From: DATGIQ01 sp035295665
GTDB taxonomy: Bacteria; Planctomycetota; Planctomycetia; Gemmatales; Gemmataceae
Direction of reading: 5' to 3'
Length of the DNA stretch: 25,744 bases
Assembly: GCA_035295665.1 (NCBI GenBank)
Contig: DATGIQ010000241.1
Span: 1 to 25,744, forward strand
Notes under the pieces: generated by a model
The model's database searches: none
What the model was told of the DNA's origin: nothing
What the model saw: only the letters and a program-made list of their open reading frames with translations
Shown: positions 1 through 7,985 of the stretch, in pieces
How the letters are laid out: every line of letters starts with the position of its first letter
Position numbering within the stretch: the first letter of the stretch is position 1
Made by a program: the position numbers and the translations under genes

Positions 1-353
1 ACCCGAAATTCTGAGCCATCTTCCTCCCCGCGAAGGGTGCCGCGCCGGTGCGGGCGCGATGGCATCGGACTGTAAACGATGAGGCTCATGCTGCGGGATG
101 GGAAGCGTCTCGTCAACGAGCGTGGAACGCAAAACCGCAGCAGACCCCGAGCCAAGCTGGATGCAGCCTCGGGCAAACGAGACTTTCAGGTTCTGAAGGC
201 GGCGCTAGCTACACAAGGTCTGATGCCTCGTGCTCTGCCTCCGTCGAGCGGCTCCTGTAGCAAAGGAGACTTGCAGGCATGTGACCGAACTCACTTATCC
301 GGGTTGTGCAGGGCCCTTTCCACATCGGGCTGGTAGTGCTGGTTTCTTTGACC
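1..353. other. Left edge, no gene recognised
   Basis: Short open frames exist on both strands, but none has a convincing ribosome binding site, family signature or sustained coding character. The stretch may hold the upstream region of the FG-GAP fragment that begins near 354. No sigma-54-type element and no clear terminator was seen. Confidence 0.4.
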
Positions 354-839
354 ATGAACACGCCCCGTAGCCAGTCTGGTTTTGTCGCTCCGTTGACTTT
401 CGACGCCGGGAGCAATTCCAATTTCGTGGTTGCGGCCGACTTCAACGGCGGCGGTATCCCGGATCTGGCTGTCACCAATCTTGGTAGTTACTCCAATTAC
501 CGCGATGGCCGTGTGAGTATCTTATTGGGCAACGGCGATGGCACGTTTCCGGACCCCCATACCGTTTCCACCGAGAGATATCCCAGTTCCGTGCTTGTCG
601 CGGATCTGAACGGCGATGGCCGGCTTGATCTCATCGTGGTGAGCTCCCAAACGGTGCGCGAGCTGCTGGGCAACGGTGGCGGCACGTTTATGCCCATGTA
701 CACCAGCTGCGTTGCGGGAAGCCCTCCGAGTTCGCTAGCCGTCGGCGACTTCAATGCTGATGGCTGGGCCGACTTGACCATCGCCAACAACGCTTCGGGC
801 GATGTGTCGCTCCTGCTCAACGACCCCAGGTGGCGATAG
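354..839 (+). CDS. FG-GAP/VCBS repeat protein, short, probably a fragment
   Basis: The product has about 161 residues and contains three FG-GAP/VCBS-type blade repeats, recognisable by the calcium-loop-like segments ADFNGGGIPDLAV, ADLNGDGRLDLIV and GDFNADGWADLTI, each followed by a strand such as VSILLGNGDGTF. Such repeats form beta-propeller blades in secreted or surface proteins. Full-length planctomycete members are normally several hundred residues long, with a signal peptide and more blades. Here there is no signal peptide, no clear Shine-Dalgarno before the ATG, and the protein ends right after the last blade. A GTG at 306 in the same frame is an alternative start. The first repeat has GGG where an aspartate is usual. 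I read it as a relict C-terminal piece of a larger gene, although a short expressed protein is possible. The family is fairly certain; the gene's integrity is doubtful. Confidence 0.55.
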   Translation: MNTPRSQSGFVAPLTFDAGSNSNFVVAADFNGGGIPDLAVTNLGSYSNYRDGRVSILLGNGDGTFPDPHTVSTERYPSSVLVADLNGDGRLDLIVVSSQTVRELLGNGGGTFMPMYTSCVAGSPPSSLAVGDFNADGWADLTIANNASGDVSLLLNDPRWR

Positions 840-900
840 GAGCCCGCTACCGGAAGACTCCGTCTCTCCTCCCATTCCGCAACGTACCCCTTGCGTTGTG

Positions 901-1240
901 CTAAACGTTTGGCTGCCATAGCGTAGCGCGCTGACCGAAGCCTTCGATAACGCTGATGAGCGCGGCAACCAAGGCGCCGAAGTTCCCCGAATGGTCCTCG
1001 ACCTGCTGCCCTTTCAGATCAATATCCAATTGATCAGGATTACCGTCATCAAAGGAAACGAAGTGCACGCCAAGGTACTACAGTTCACAATTGTTCGTAT
1101 CCTCATTGACCGGATCGAACCGAAAGGCGGAAGATACCCCTTCTGAGAGGCCGTCTAACGGCAAGATGGGTTGGCTCGTGCCTGTCAACCTCCTACAGGC
1201 ATCGACTTGGCACAGGGCGTCCGAGGCGACCGCTTCAGAC
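901..1240 (-). pseudogene. Possible decayed coding sequence, unknown family
   Basis: Between the FG-GAP fragment and the kinase, one minus-strand frame reads for more than 100 codons with a single internal stop (TAG at 1078-1080) and ends at a stop at 901-903. The translation looks protein-like, with segments such as GLSEGVSSAFRFDPVNED before the stop and FDDGNPDQLDIDLKG and FGALVAALISVIEGFG after it. Downstream of the internal stop, GTG at 1068 could start a 55-residue peptide, but it has no good ribosome binding site. I do not recognise the family. The call rests only on long openness and residue composition, so a chance open frame in GC-rich DNA remains possible. Confidence 0.25.
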
Positions 1241-1340
1241 GGCTGAGTCCAATCACGGTTTTGCCGGTGGCAACTTGACTCATGCGGCTGCGCTGCGATA
1301 ATCGCAGGAGCTTGGCTCTCCTCTGCGCGGGGGATATCGG

Positions 1341-4247
1341 ATGCCGGAACTCCTTACCTGTGCGCACGGTCATCAGTGGGAGTTGTCCATCGGCGTGCCT
1401 GGCTCGGCAACCGATGCTCTCCCTAGCTGTCCCGTGTGCGGTGCGCCGGCAACTCGAAATACCCTCCCCGCTAGCCTGGTAGCAAGGCCCCAGACGCTTT
1501 CCCTTGGGCAGATGCCGCCGCTCGTGGAAACCGTTCAGGCCGCAACCCGCGGTTCCGCTCAGCGGCGTGAAAAGCTTGCCGAGGAGCTACCGACGATCCC
1601 TGGCTACGAAATCCTGGGTGTGCTCGGCCGCGGTGGCATGGGGGTAGTTTACAAGGCCCGGCAAATCAACTTGAACCGTCTGGTGGCGCTCAAAATGATG
1701 CCGGCCGGGGCTCATGCCAGTCCGCATCTATTGGCCCGTTTCCATGTCGAGGCGGAAGCCGTAGCGAGTTTACAGCATCCCAACATCGTGCAAATCTATG
1801 AGGTGGGTGCCCACGGCCAATGCCCGTACTTTTCGTTGGAATTCATGGATGGTGGCAGCCTGGAAGAGAAGTTCGGCGCCAAACCGCAGCCTGCTCGGCT
1901 GGCCGCGGAACTGGTGGAGACGTTGGCTCGTGCCATGCATTGTGCCCACCAGCGCGGCGTCATCCATCGCGATCTCAAGCCGGCCAACATCCTGTTGGCG
2001 TCCGCAGTCCGTAGTCCGTGGTCCGTAGCAGGCGACCATGGACTACGGACTACGGACTGCGGACTCATCCCCAAAATCACCGACTTCGGCCTGGCGAAGC
2101 GCCTGGAGGACACCAGCCAAACCCAAACCGGAGCAATCCTGGGCACGCCCAGCTATATGGCTCCCGAGCAGGCAGCCGGGCATATCAGAGCCATCGGTCC
2201 CGCCACCGATGTGTATGCCCTGGGAGCCATCCTGTACGAACTGCTGACCGGCCGGCCGCCGTTCCACGGCAAGTCGATCATGGAGACGATCCAGCAAGTG
2301 CAGTTCCAGGAACCGCTGCCGTTGGCCCGCTGGCGGGTGAAGGTTCCACACGATCTGGAAATCATCTGCTTCAAATGTCTGGAAAAGGAACCGCGCAAAC
2401 GCTACGCCAGCGCCGAAGCCCTGGCCGACGATCTGCATCGCTTTCTCACGGCGGAGCCCATTCACGCCCGGCCGGTCGGTTCGTGGGAGCGCGCAGCAAA
2501 ATGGGCAAGACGGCGACCGGCGCTGGCCGCCTTGCTGGGGGTCAGCGCTCTGTTTCTGTTGAGCCTGCTGGGCGTGAGCCTCTCCTACAATGCCCGGCTC
2601 CAAACCGCCCTCATGACTGCGGAAGCGAACTTCCAGAGGGCGCGTCGGGCCGTCGACAAAGTACTGACGGTGATGGCCGAGGAGCACTTGGCCGATAAGC
2701 CGCACATGGAGGAAAAACAGAAGGAATTGCTGGCGGATGCGTTGACGATTTACAAAGAATTTCTCAGCGAAAAAAGCAACGACCCGATCGTCCAAGACGA
2801 CACGGCGCTGGCCCATAACCGGATGGGAGACATTTTGCGCGTCCTGGGAAAGAATGATCTGGCGGAAGAGGCGTATGGCCAGGCGATTCGGCTCCTGGGT
2901 CCGCTCGCCCAGAGCGCCCCTACCATCTCCAAGTACCGGGACCATTTGGCCCACAGCTTCAATTATCTGGGCGAAGCCTTGCGAATGGCCGGCCATCGGG
3001 AAGAAGCAAAGGAAGCTTATGTGCAAGCTCTCGAGCTGCTCCAAGAGCTCGCCCTGCAATATCCCGAAGCGCCGGCGTACCAGCAGAAGCTATCCCGTAC
3101 CGTCTATAACCTGGGAATCTTGAGCGCCGATAGCAGTCCCAAGGAGGCGGAGAAGCTCTATCACCAGGCCATCGCTACCTTGGAAAAATTGGCGAATCAG
3201 TTTCCCGATGTTCCCGCCTACCATCAAGACCTGGCACGCAGCTACCTCAACTTGGGTGCGGTACTCTGCACGACGAAATGCTTCCAGGAGGCAAAAGAGG
3301 CCAACGACAAGGCGATCGCTCTCTTGGAAAATCTGGTCAAGAAATATCCGGCCAATCGCGAGTACCGGCTCGAGCTCGCTGTCTCTTGCAATAACCTGGG
3401 CAACTCTCTGACGGCAATCGGGGAGTATGGCCAAGCAGAAGCCGTGCTGCGAAAAGCGGTGCGGGCCCTCGAAGAGCTGACACGAGACTTTCCGCGCGTG
3501 CCCAGTTTTCGCAGGCAGTTAGCCAGCGCCTACAACGGCTTGGGCTTCCTGCTGGATCGCACCTTTCGCTGGCCGGCGGCAAAGGACGCCTGGCTAGCCG
3601 CACGGAGCATCTACCAACAGCTGGTCCTCGAATACCCGGTTGACCTCGACTATCAGGCTGAGCTGGGCCGCGTACATGGCAACCTCGGCTGGCTCTGCTA
3701 TCATCCGCTGAGGCTGGAACGCGAGCTGGCAGGCTTCTTCGACCTTCACCAGGCCGATGCCTCCGCCCCGCTCGGACGAGTGCTCCGTCGGCTCGCATGG
3801 CTTGAGTTCCAGCGGAGTGAGCTTGCCGCGGCGCGCCGCCATCTGGAAGACGGGACCCGGTATTTGGAGTTGGCCCTCAAATCCAATCCGGCGAAGCCCG
3901 ATTACCTGGATGCCCTCCGCAAACAATATGAAATCTTGGCCAGCACCGTCGATAAGCTCGCTCTATCTGGAAACGCCGGGCACACCGCGGAAGCTTCCTA
4001 TCGTGTTGCCGGATACCTCGCCCGGCTCGTCGCGCTGTTGGAAATGGACACGCAGCTTGCCGAAGCTGAGCGGAAGAGAAGGGTGAAGATGTACACGGAT
4101 GCGGCCCTCGCGAGCCTCAAGGAAGCCATCCGAAGCGGGTACACGGATATCGATCACTTGCGTCATGATCCCGCTTTGGAGCCGTTGCGCCGCCGTGAGG
4201 ATTTTGCCAAGCTGCTCCGGGTAAAGGACCCCGCCGCGCGCCGCTAA
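1341..4247 (+). CDS. Membrane-anchored Ser/Thr protein kinase with zinc ribbon and TPR region
   Basis: This 968-residue protein starts at an ATG preceded by GGGGGA seven bases upstream. Residues 1-45 hold a zinc-ribbon-like CxxxH...CPVC arrangement typical of planctomycete kinases. The kinase domain runs from about 88 to 365: glycine loop GRGGMG at 96-101, VALK lysine 118, HRDLKPAN at 209-216, DFG at 248-250 and APE at 274-276. All catalytic residues are present, so the enzyme should be active (PknB/Pkn-like). HRD and DFG lie 37 residues apart rather than the usual 18 or so, because of an in-frame hairpin insertion at 2000-2064. A single membrane helix (about 391-415) follows the cytoplasmic kinase. 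The rest is a long array of TPR-like helical pairs, with a planctomycete-type tail containing DIDHLRHDPALEPLRRREDF. By topology the TPR part would lie outside the cytoplasm as sensor or scaffold. No sigma-54-type promoter was found. Targets are unknown. Confidence 0.95.
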   Translation: MPELLTCAHGHQWELSIGVPGSATDALPSCPVCGAPATRNTLPASLVARPQTLSLGQMPPLVETVQAATRGSAQRREKLAEELPTIPGYEILGVLGRGGMGVVYKARQINLNRLVALKMMPAGAHASPHLLARFHVEAEAVASLQHPNIVQIYEVGAHGQCPYFSLEFMDGGSLEEKFGAKPQPARLAAELVETLARAMHCAHQRGVIHRDLKPANILLASAVRSPWSVAGDHGLRTTDCGLIPKITDFGLAKRLEDTSQTQTGAILGTPSYMAPEQAAGHIRAIGPATDVYALGAILYELLTGRPPFHGKSIMETIQQVQFQEPLPLARWRVKVPHDLEIICFKCLEKEPRKRYASAEALADDLHRFLTAEPIHARPVGSWERAAKWARRRPALAALLGVSALFLLSLLGVSLSYNARLQTALMTAEANFQRARRAVDKVLTVMAEEHLADKPHMEEKQKELLADALTIYKEFLSEKSNDPIVQDDTALAHNRMGDILRVLGKNDLAEEAYGQAIRLLGPLAQSAPTISKYRDHLAHSFNYLGEALRMAGHREEAKEAYVQALELLQELALQYPEAPAYQQKLSRTVYNLGILSADSSPKEAEKLYHQAIATLEKLANQFPDVPAYHQDLARSYLNLGAVLCTTKCFQEAKEANDKAIALLENLVKKYPANREYRLELAVSCNNLGNSLTAIGEYGQAEAVLRKAVRALEELTRDFPRVPSFRRQLASAYNGLGFLLDRTFRWPAAKDAWLAARSIYQQLVLEYPVDLDYQAELGRVHGNLGWLCYHPLRLERELAGFFDLHQADASAPLGRVLRRLAWLEFQRSELAAARRHLEDGTRYLELALKSNPAKPDYLDALRKQYEILASTVDKLALSGNAGHTAEASYRVAGYLARLVALLEMDTQLAEAERKRRVKMYTDAALASLKEAIRSGYTDIDHLRHDPALEPLRRREDFAKLLRVKDPAARR
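2000..2064. repeat. 27-bp-stem inverted repeat inserted in the kinase gene
   Basis: The arms at 2000-2024 and 2040-2064 are 25 nt each and complementary except for one G.T pair (2020 with 2044). The stem can be extended by two further pairs, leaving an 11-nt loop. Each arm is built from repeats of the word TCCGTAG/TCCGTGG. The element is translated in frame and adds roughly 19 residues (around SAVRSPWSVAGDHGLRTTD) between the catalytic loop and the DFG motif, where kinases usually have about six residues. It looks like a small palindromic element that entered a tolerant loop and kept the frame. Confidence 0.85.
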
Positions 4248-4396
4248 CGGTCCGCACGAATGCCGGAGTTTTCCTCCCGTCGGGATTTTTCCCCCTGTCC
4301 AAATTCCTTCGTGTCGATTTGAGCTCCCATTTTTTGCATCTTGCCTGAACGTGGATTCGATAACGACAAGAGCCGAGTTTGCTGGGAGAGGACAGA

Positions 4397-5371
4397 ATGC
4401 GCCAAGCAATTCCGAAGAAGGCGTCGTTTTTCACGCTCCTCATGTTAATGGGAGTCACCCTTCCGATTAGTGCGGTGGCGCACGCGCAAGCTCCCGCCGC
4501 TGCAGACGAGCAAGCCGTCACCGCACGACCGGTTTTCGAACCCTCCGAAGGCGGGGCCAGCGCCAATAACAGCACCGTCGGGTATATCGACAGTGCCCTC
4601 CCCGGCAACCAGTTTCGGCTACGTTTCGATGCCGCGTATGATTTTCGCCGGCCGACGCGGGCCGAGTTTTTCTATGCCCGGAGTGGCGCGCTGAGTCCCG
4701 GACTGCCCCAGCCGGAGCCGCGCATTGATTATCAAGACCTTTCTGCCTACCTCGAACTCGCTGCCAACGACCGACTGTCCGGCTTCGTGGAATTGCCCTG
4801 GCGCTTCCTCAACCCAGAAGTGAATGCCAATGCCAACGGCCTGTCGGACATGAACGCCGGTTTCAAGTATGCGTTCCTCTGCCACGAAGACTTGGTGGCC
4901 ACCTTTCAGTTTCGGACCTACATCCCCACGGGCGATGCCCATCGGGGGCTAGGCAACCATCACGTCAGCCTGGAGCCTGCCTTTCTGTTTTATGACCGGC
5001 TTACCGACCGGCTCGGCCTGGAAGGCGAATTCCGCTACTGGGTCCCGATCGACGGAACCAACTTTGCCGGTGACCTGGTGCGTTATGGCCTCGGGTTGCA
5101 TTATGATGTTTGGAAATCTTGTACGATGACGGTTTCGCCGGTGGCCGAGTTTGTCGGCTGGACGGTCCTCGACGGCAAAGAGAGTGCCGTCACGCCTTCG
5201 GGATTGGTCGCGATCAGAGATGCGGCCGGAGATACCATCGTGAATGTAAAGCTGGGGCTGCGGCTGCGCCTGGACAGCCTGGGCGACTTCTATGCGGGGT
5301 ATGGCCGATCGCTCACCGGCGAGCGCTGGTACGAGAACACGTTCCGTTTTGAATTCCGGCTGTTCTTTTGA
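4397..5371 (+). CDS. Outer-membrane beta-barrel protein (phenol MetA-degradation/transporter-like fold)
   Basis: The product has 324 residues. ATG 4397 is preferred over an in-frame TTG at 4379 because GAGAGGA lies just upstream and a signal peptide follows at once: a basic MRQAIPKK start, a hydrophobic core, and an AHAQA cleavage site near residue 31. The mature protein is rich in alternating aromatic and polar strands, for example FRLRFDAAYDF, LVATFQFRTYIPTGD, LGLEGEFRYWVPI and FYAGYGRSLTGERWY. It ends in FRFEFRLFF, and a terminal phenylalanine is the usual barrel-assembly signal. This resembles the PF13557-type outer-membrane family (MetA pathway of phenol degradation), found widely as uncharacterised putative transporters. 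The substrate is unknown. It is convergent with the sigma factor gene, with only 17 bases between the stop codons. No promoter motif was recognised. Confidence 0.8.
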   Translation: MRQAIPKKASFFTLLMLMGVTLPISAVAHAQAPAAADEQAVTARPVFEPSEGGASANNSTVGYIDSALPGNQFRLRFDAAYDFRRPTRAEFFYARSGALSPGLPQPEPRIDYQDLSAYLELAANDRLSGFVELPWRFLNPEVNANANGLSDMNAGFKYAFLCHEDLVATFQFRTYIPTGDAHRGLGNHHVSLEPAFLFYDRLTDRLGLEGEFRYWVPIDGTNFAGDLVRYGLGLHYDVWKSCTMTVSPVAEFVGWTVLDGKESAVTPSGLVAIRDAAGDTIVNVKLGLRLRLDSLGDFYAGYGRSLTGERWYENTFRFEFRLFF

Positions 5372-5388
5372 AGACTTCGGGCCCGTGT

Positions 5389-6147
5389 TCATCCCGAATC
5401 GGGCCGGTACCGCTTCAGGGCGGTTTGGCAGTAAACCAGCAGGCCCAGGTCCGAAAGTTCGGTTTGCAATTCCTCTCTGGTCGGATGACGCAGCGTTTCG
5501 GCGACCTCGGCAAGAAGAAGATCAGCAAATTTATCCCGACCGCGGTGCAACATTTGGCGGACCCAGTCTGCGCTGAGTCGGCGCTGGAACTGGGCACTGA
5601 GCTGTTCGGCCATCTGGGGCGAACGCAATTCCGGATGCTCAATCCGGAACCGCAGGATGGAACCGAACGGCTGCCCGGTCTGCTTCTCGATACGGTCCAG
5701 AGCGGCCCAGGTTCGGGCTAGCAACTCTTCTCGCCAACTGTCGCAGAACCCCTGCTCCAAAGCATCCTGGGGACTCGGTTCTGCTGCGGCAGGCTCGGCA
5801 CCGTCGGCAGGCAAATGTTGGGGTTGGACGCGCTTGCGGCGATGGTGATCGGCGATGAGATGGAAGAGAACCCCTTTCACAAAGTCCCGGAAGCGGCCCC
5901 GCTCGGGATCGGCTCGCCGGAAATCACCCCGCAGGAAGCGCAGGGCGAATTCTTGGGCCAGCTCATCCGCCGCCTCCGGTTCGCGCAACGCCCCAAGCAA
6001 GTAACGGTAGACCGCACCGCGATAACGGTGCATTAATTCTTCCTGGGCCGCGGTGACCGCCTCGGCGGGGCCGCCCTTGGCATTGCACACGATCGTCCAC
6101 AGCGTCGAAATGCGACTCAGATGTTGGTCCTGGTCTTCAGGCTGCAT
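5389..6147 (-). CDS. ECF-like RNA polymerase sigma factor, planctomycete type
   Basis: This 252-residue protein has a sigma-2-like region at about 35-105 (MHRYRGAVYRYLLGALRE, then DELAQEFALRFLRGDF and FVKGVLFHLIADHHRRKR, the last a basic core-binding or -10 segment). An acidic/alanine-rich linker follows. A C-terminal helix-turn-helix (about 175-220, with MAEQLSAQFQRRLSADWVRQMLHRGRDKF) corresponds to sigma-4. This is the architecture of the expanded ECF-like sigma factors of planctomycetes, often found near kinase genes, as here. No anti-sigma gene is adjacent, so activation could run through a kinase; this is inference. A weak -24/-12-like sequence lies upstream at 6202-6216. The family assignment is secure; its targets are unknown. 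Confidence 0.88.
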   Translation of the reverse strand: MQPEDQDQHLSRISTLWTIVCNAKGGPAEAVTAAQEELMHRYRGAVYRYLLGALREPEAADELAQEFALRFLRGDFRRADPERGRFRDFVKGVLFHLIADHHRRKRVQPQHLPADGAEPAAAEPSPQDALEQGFCDSWREELLARTWAALDRIEKQTGQPFGSILRFRIEHPELRSPQMAEQLSAQFQRRLSADWVRQMLHRGRDKFADLLLAEVAETLRHPTREELQTELSDLGLLVYCQTALKRYRPDSG

Positions 6148-6201
6148 AGCAACTGCTCCGTGCGGCCGAACTGCCGGACGTTCAGGCCGAGATCACCGAA
6201 T

Positions 6202-6216
6202 GCAAGCGACACGCCC
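6202..6216 (-). promoter_or_regulatory. Weak candidate sigma-54 -24/-12 element before the ECF-like sigma gene
   Basis: The minus strand reads GGGCGTGTCGCTTGC followed by AT, about 55 bases before the start codon at 6147. The GG-to-GC spacing of ten bases and the TTGC are right, but the -24 half has GGCGT instead of GGCAC. It is the weakest of the eleven similar sites and could be chance. Confidence 0.35.
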
Positions 6217-6372
6217 GGACCTGGCGTCTAAAGCTCGCGCCATCATCGGCCATAGCAAACCGGCGTGTCAAGCCGGGTAGCGCTGGCATCATGCCTTTTC
6301 CTGGCCTAGATTTGTATTTGACCCCTGCGTTTTCCTCTCTCCATCAGGGATTCCCCTCACGAGGCCAATGCT

Positions 6373-7428
6373 ATGCCACCGCAAGATACGATGACGCTTG
6401 CTCTCGCCATACTTTCCACGCTCATCCTGATCCGACTCCTCCTGCCTAATATTTTGGCCGTTCTCGGTCTCACCGGTCTGAACAACGGCTTGGCGGGAGG
6501 GCCGGACGACGCTAATAGCTACTGGCCATCCAAGATGGACGAAGATCTTTATAAGGAAATGCTCGCCTTGGGTTTTCAGCCGGAGGGGACCTACTGGGAA
6601 CAGTTCCCTTTCACGCGGCGCTTCGAGGAGTTCGTGTTTACGCGACCGGGAGAAAAGTGCTTCGGGATTCTCTATCCCAACAGCCAGATCATGCCGCGGC
6701 GCGGCTCGTTCTTCACCGTATTCGAGACAGGGGGCGTCGTTTTCACCAAGAACTATCGCGGCGGAATCGAGGTCCAGGAGGGCGACTTCCTGGCTACGGG
6801 CGGGCGGACCGATCCCGCGCACGATCAGCCGCCGGAGCCACCGATCCCGGCTGGTTCGTCCTGGAAACCGATTCTGTTCTGCCTCGGAGCAGGCCTCTTG
6901 GTAGTGACTCTGGTCAATGACTCAGACCCCTGGCTCAGTTCCGATCAAACGGTCATGCTTCGGGTGTTAAGCGGCCTGGCCATGATTGGCACGCTGATCC
7001 AAATCCGTCCGCAGAGGACCGTGCCACGCCGTCCCGAGTCGGAAAAGGTTGACCTGGACTTGCGTATTCCCCTCGCGGAAACACTGGCGAGGCATCGGCT
7101 GAACGTGAACCGATTGATCGCCCAGGGCCAACAGCTGCCGGTCGTCTTCGATGGCCAGGAGTTCCTCGCCAGTCAGCGTCGCTACTACGGCCATCCAAGG
7201 CTTCGGAGACAACACCAATCCACGATGTGGACACTGCTGCTAATCAAACTGTTCATCCTGGTGCCCTTGCCAGCCATCTTCTTCTACAGACAGGGCGTTC
7301 ACGACCCGCTCCCCTGGAGCGTATTGCTCGTTGAGGGGCTGGTGGGTTTGTACCTGCGCTTTGGCTGCTCGTCGGCAAAAGTGGTGAAGATCCTTCGGCG
7401 CTGTCTCAGAGACCAGAAGGCGTCGTAA
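6373..7428 (+). CDS. Multi-pass membrane protein of unknown function
   Basis: This 351-residue protein is not recognised. An N-terminal hydrophobic helix (about 7-32) is followed by a soluble segment of some 130 residues with aromatic-rich strands (KMDEDLYKEMLALGFQPEGTYW, FEEFVFTRPGEKCFGILYP, FFTVFETGGVVFTKNY). A helical pair follows near 167-185 and 190-210, then a second soluble section (about 215-280) and two further hydrophobic helices (about 283-303 and 308-330). The start ATG follows a poor Shine-Dalgarno. The segment around FTVFETGGVVFTKNYRGG looks like a small beta domain. It lies divergent from the sigma factor gene, with a 225-bp spacer, and has no sigma-54-like site. The gene itself is convincing from its length and composition; no function is proposed. 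Confidence 0.75.
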   Translation: MPPQDTMTLALAILSTLILIRLLLPNILAVLGLTGLNNGLAGGPDDANSYWPSKMDEDLYKEMLALGFQPEGTYWEQFPFTRRFEEFVFTRPGEKCFGILYPNSQIMPRRGSFFTVFETGGVVFTKNYRGGIEVQEGDFLATGGRTDPAHDQPPEPPIPAGSSWKPILFCLGAGLLVVTLVNDSDPWLSSDQTVMLRVLSGLAMIGTLIQIRPQRTVPRRPESEKVDLDLRIPLAETLARHRLNVNRLIAQGQQLPVVFDGQEFLASQRRYYGHPRLRRQHQSTMWTLLLIKLFILVPLPAIFFYRQGVHDPLPWSVLLVEGLVGLYLRFGCSSAKVVKILRRCLRDQKAS

Positions 7429-7553
7429 GCATTGGGCAGAGTGACCATTCGCTTCATTCTTAGCCGAACAGCCATAAACGGAGTCGCGGTCTGCTTCGAC
7501 ACCGCACGCCGGGAATTAGCCGGCCCAAGCAGATCGGTATTCCCGAGCACAAC

Positions 7554-7568
7554 TGGCACGCCATATGC
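7554..7568 (+). promoter_or_regulatory. Candidate sigma-54 promoter upstream of the DUF1328 gene
   Basis: TGGCACGCCATATGC matches the -24 half of the RpoN consensus (TGGCACG) exactly, and its -12 half has ATGC in place of TTGC. The spacing of ten bases between GG and GC is correct. The expected transcript would start near 7580, about 114 bases before the ATG at 7694. Confidence 0.65.
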
Positions 7569-7693
7569 ACCATCTTCCTTGTCCAGCAGCGATGGCTCAT
7601 CTGCTGCGATGCCCACAGGCAGCAGACGGCCCTCGTTCCGATCGAAGAGAGTAGATGTCATCCCTGAGGGCAGACCAGTTGGAGGATTTAACG

Positions 7694-7864
7694 ATGTTGC
7701 GTTTAGCTCTGCTGTTCCTGGTGGTCGCTATCATCGCTGCAATTTTCGGCTTTGGCCTGGTTGCAGGCGTGGCGGTCGAGGCTGCGAAAATCATCTTCTT
7801 CATTTTCATCGTGCTTGCCATCCTCTCCTTTATTGGAGGGGCGCTACGAAGCCCACCGGTGTGA
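7694..7864 (+). CDS. DUF1328 (YtjA-like) small membrane protein
   Basis: The peptide has 56 residues. The ATG is chosen because GGAGG lies eight bases upstream and because known family members begin the same way: MLRLALLFLVVAIIAAIFGF. Two hydrophobic helices (about 3-25 and 29-50) are separated by the short GLVAGVAVEAAK turn, ending in FIGGALR. DUF1328 proteins are small inner-membrane peptides of unknown function, common in stress-type gene sets. It sits downstream of a sigma-54-like promoter and 121 bases ahead of the AI-2E family gene, with a large hairpin between them. The family assignment is confident; no biochemical role can be given. Confidence 0.88.
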   Translation: MLRLALLFLVVAIIAAIFGFGLVAGVAVEAAKIIFFIFIVLAILSFIGGALRSPPV

Positions 7865-7897
7865 AGCCGGTTGCCCGAGCCAGTACGGACGAAAAAA

Positions 7898-7975
7898 GGG
7901 ATGAGAGAAGAGGGAAGAGGGATGAAAGGGCCAAGCCCGCTCTTTTTTCATCCCTCTTCCCTCTTCTCCCATCCC
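7898..7975. repeat. 30-nt inverted repeat directly before the AI-2E family start codon
   Basis: The arms 7898-7927 and 7946-7975 pair at 29 of 30 positions (A/C mismatch at 7904), around an 18-nt loop. The arms are made of GGGATGA/GAGAGAAGAGGG-type purine words and their complement. The right arm ends ten bases before the ATG at 7986, where a ribosome binding site would normally be. It could attenuate, stabilise or separate expression of the two flanking genes. Confidence 0.85.
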
Positions 7976-7985
7976 TTGTTCATCG

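Noticed and set aside
1185..1373. Minus-strand frame of 62 codons overlapping the kinase start
   Set aside because: It is basic and low in information, has no ribosome site and overlaps the kinase N-terminal zinc ribbon.
2043..3059. Minus-strand open frame of 338 codons inside the kinase gene
   Set aside because: It is antisense to conserved kinase and TPR coding sequence and shows no family features.
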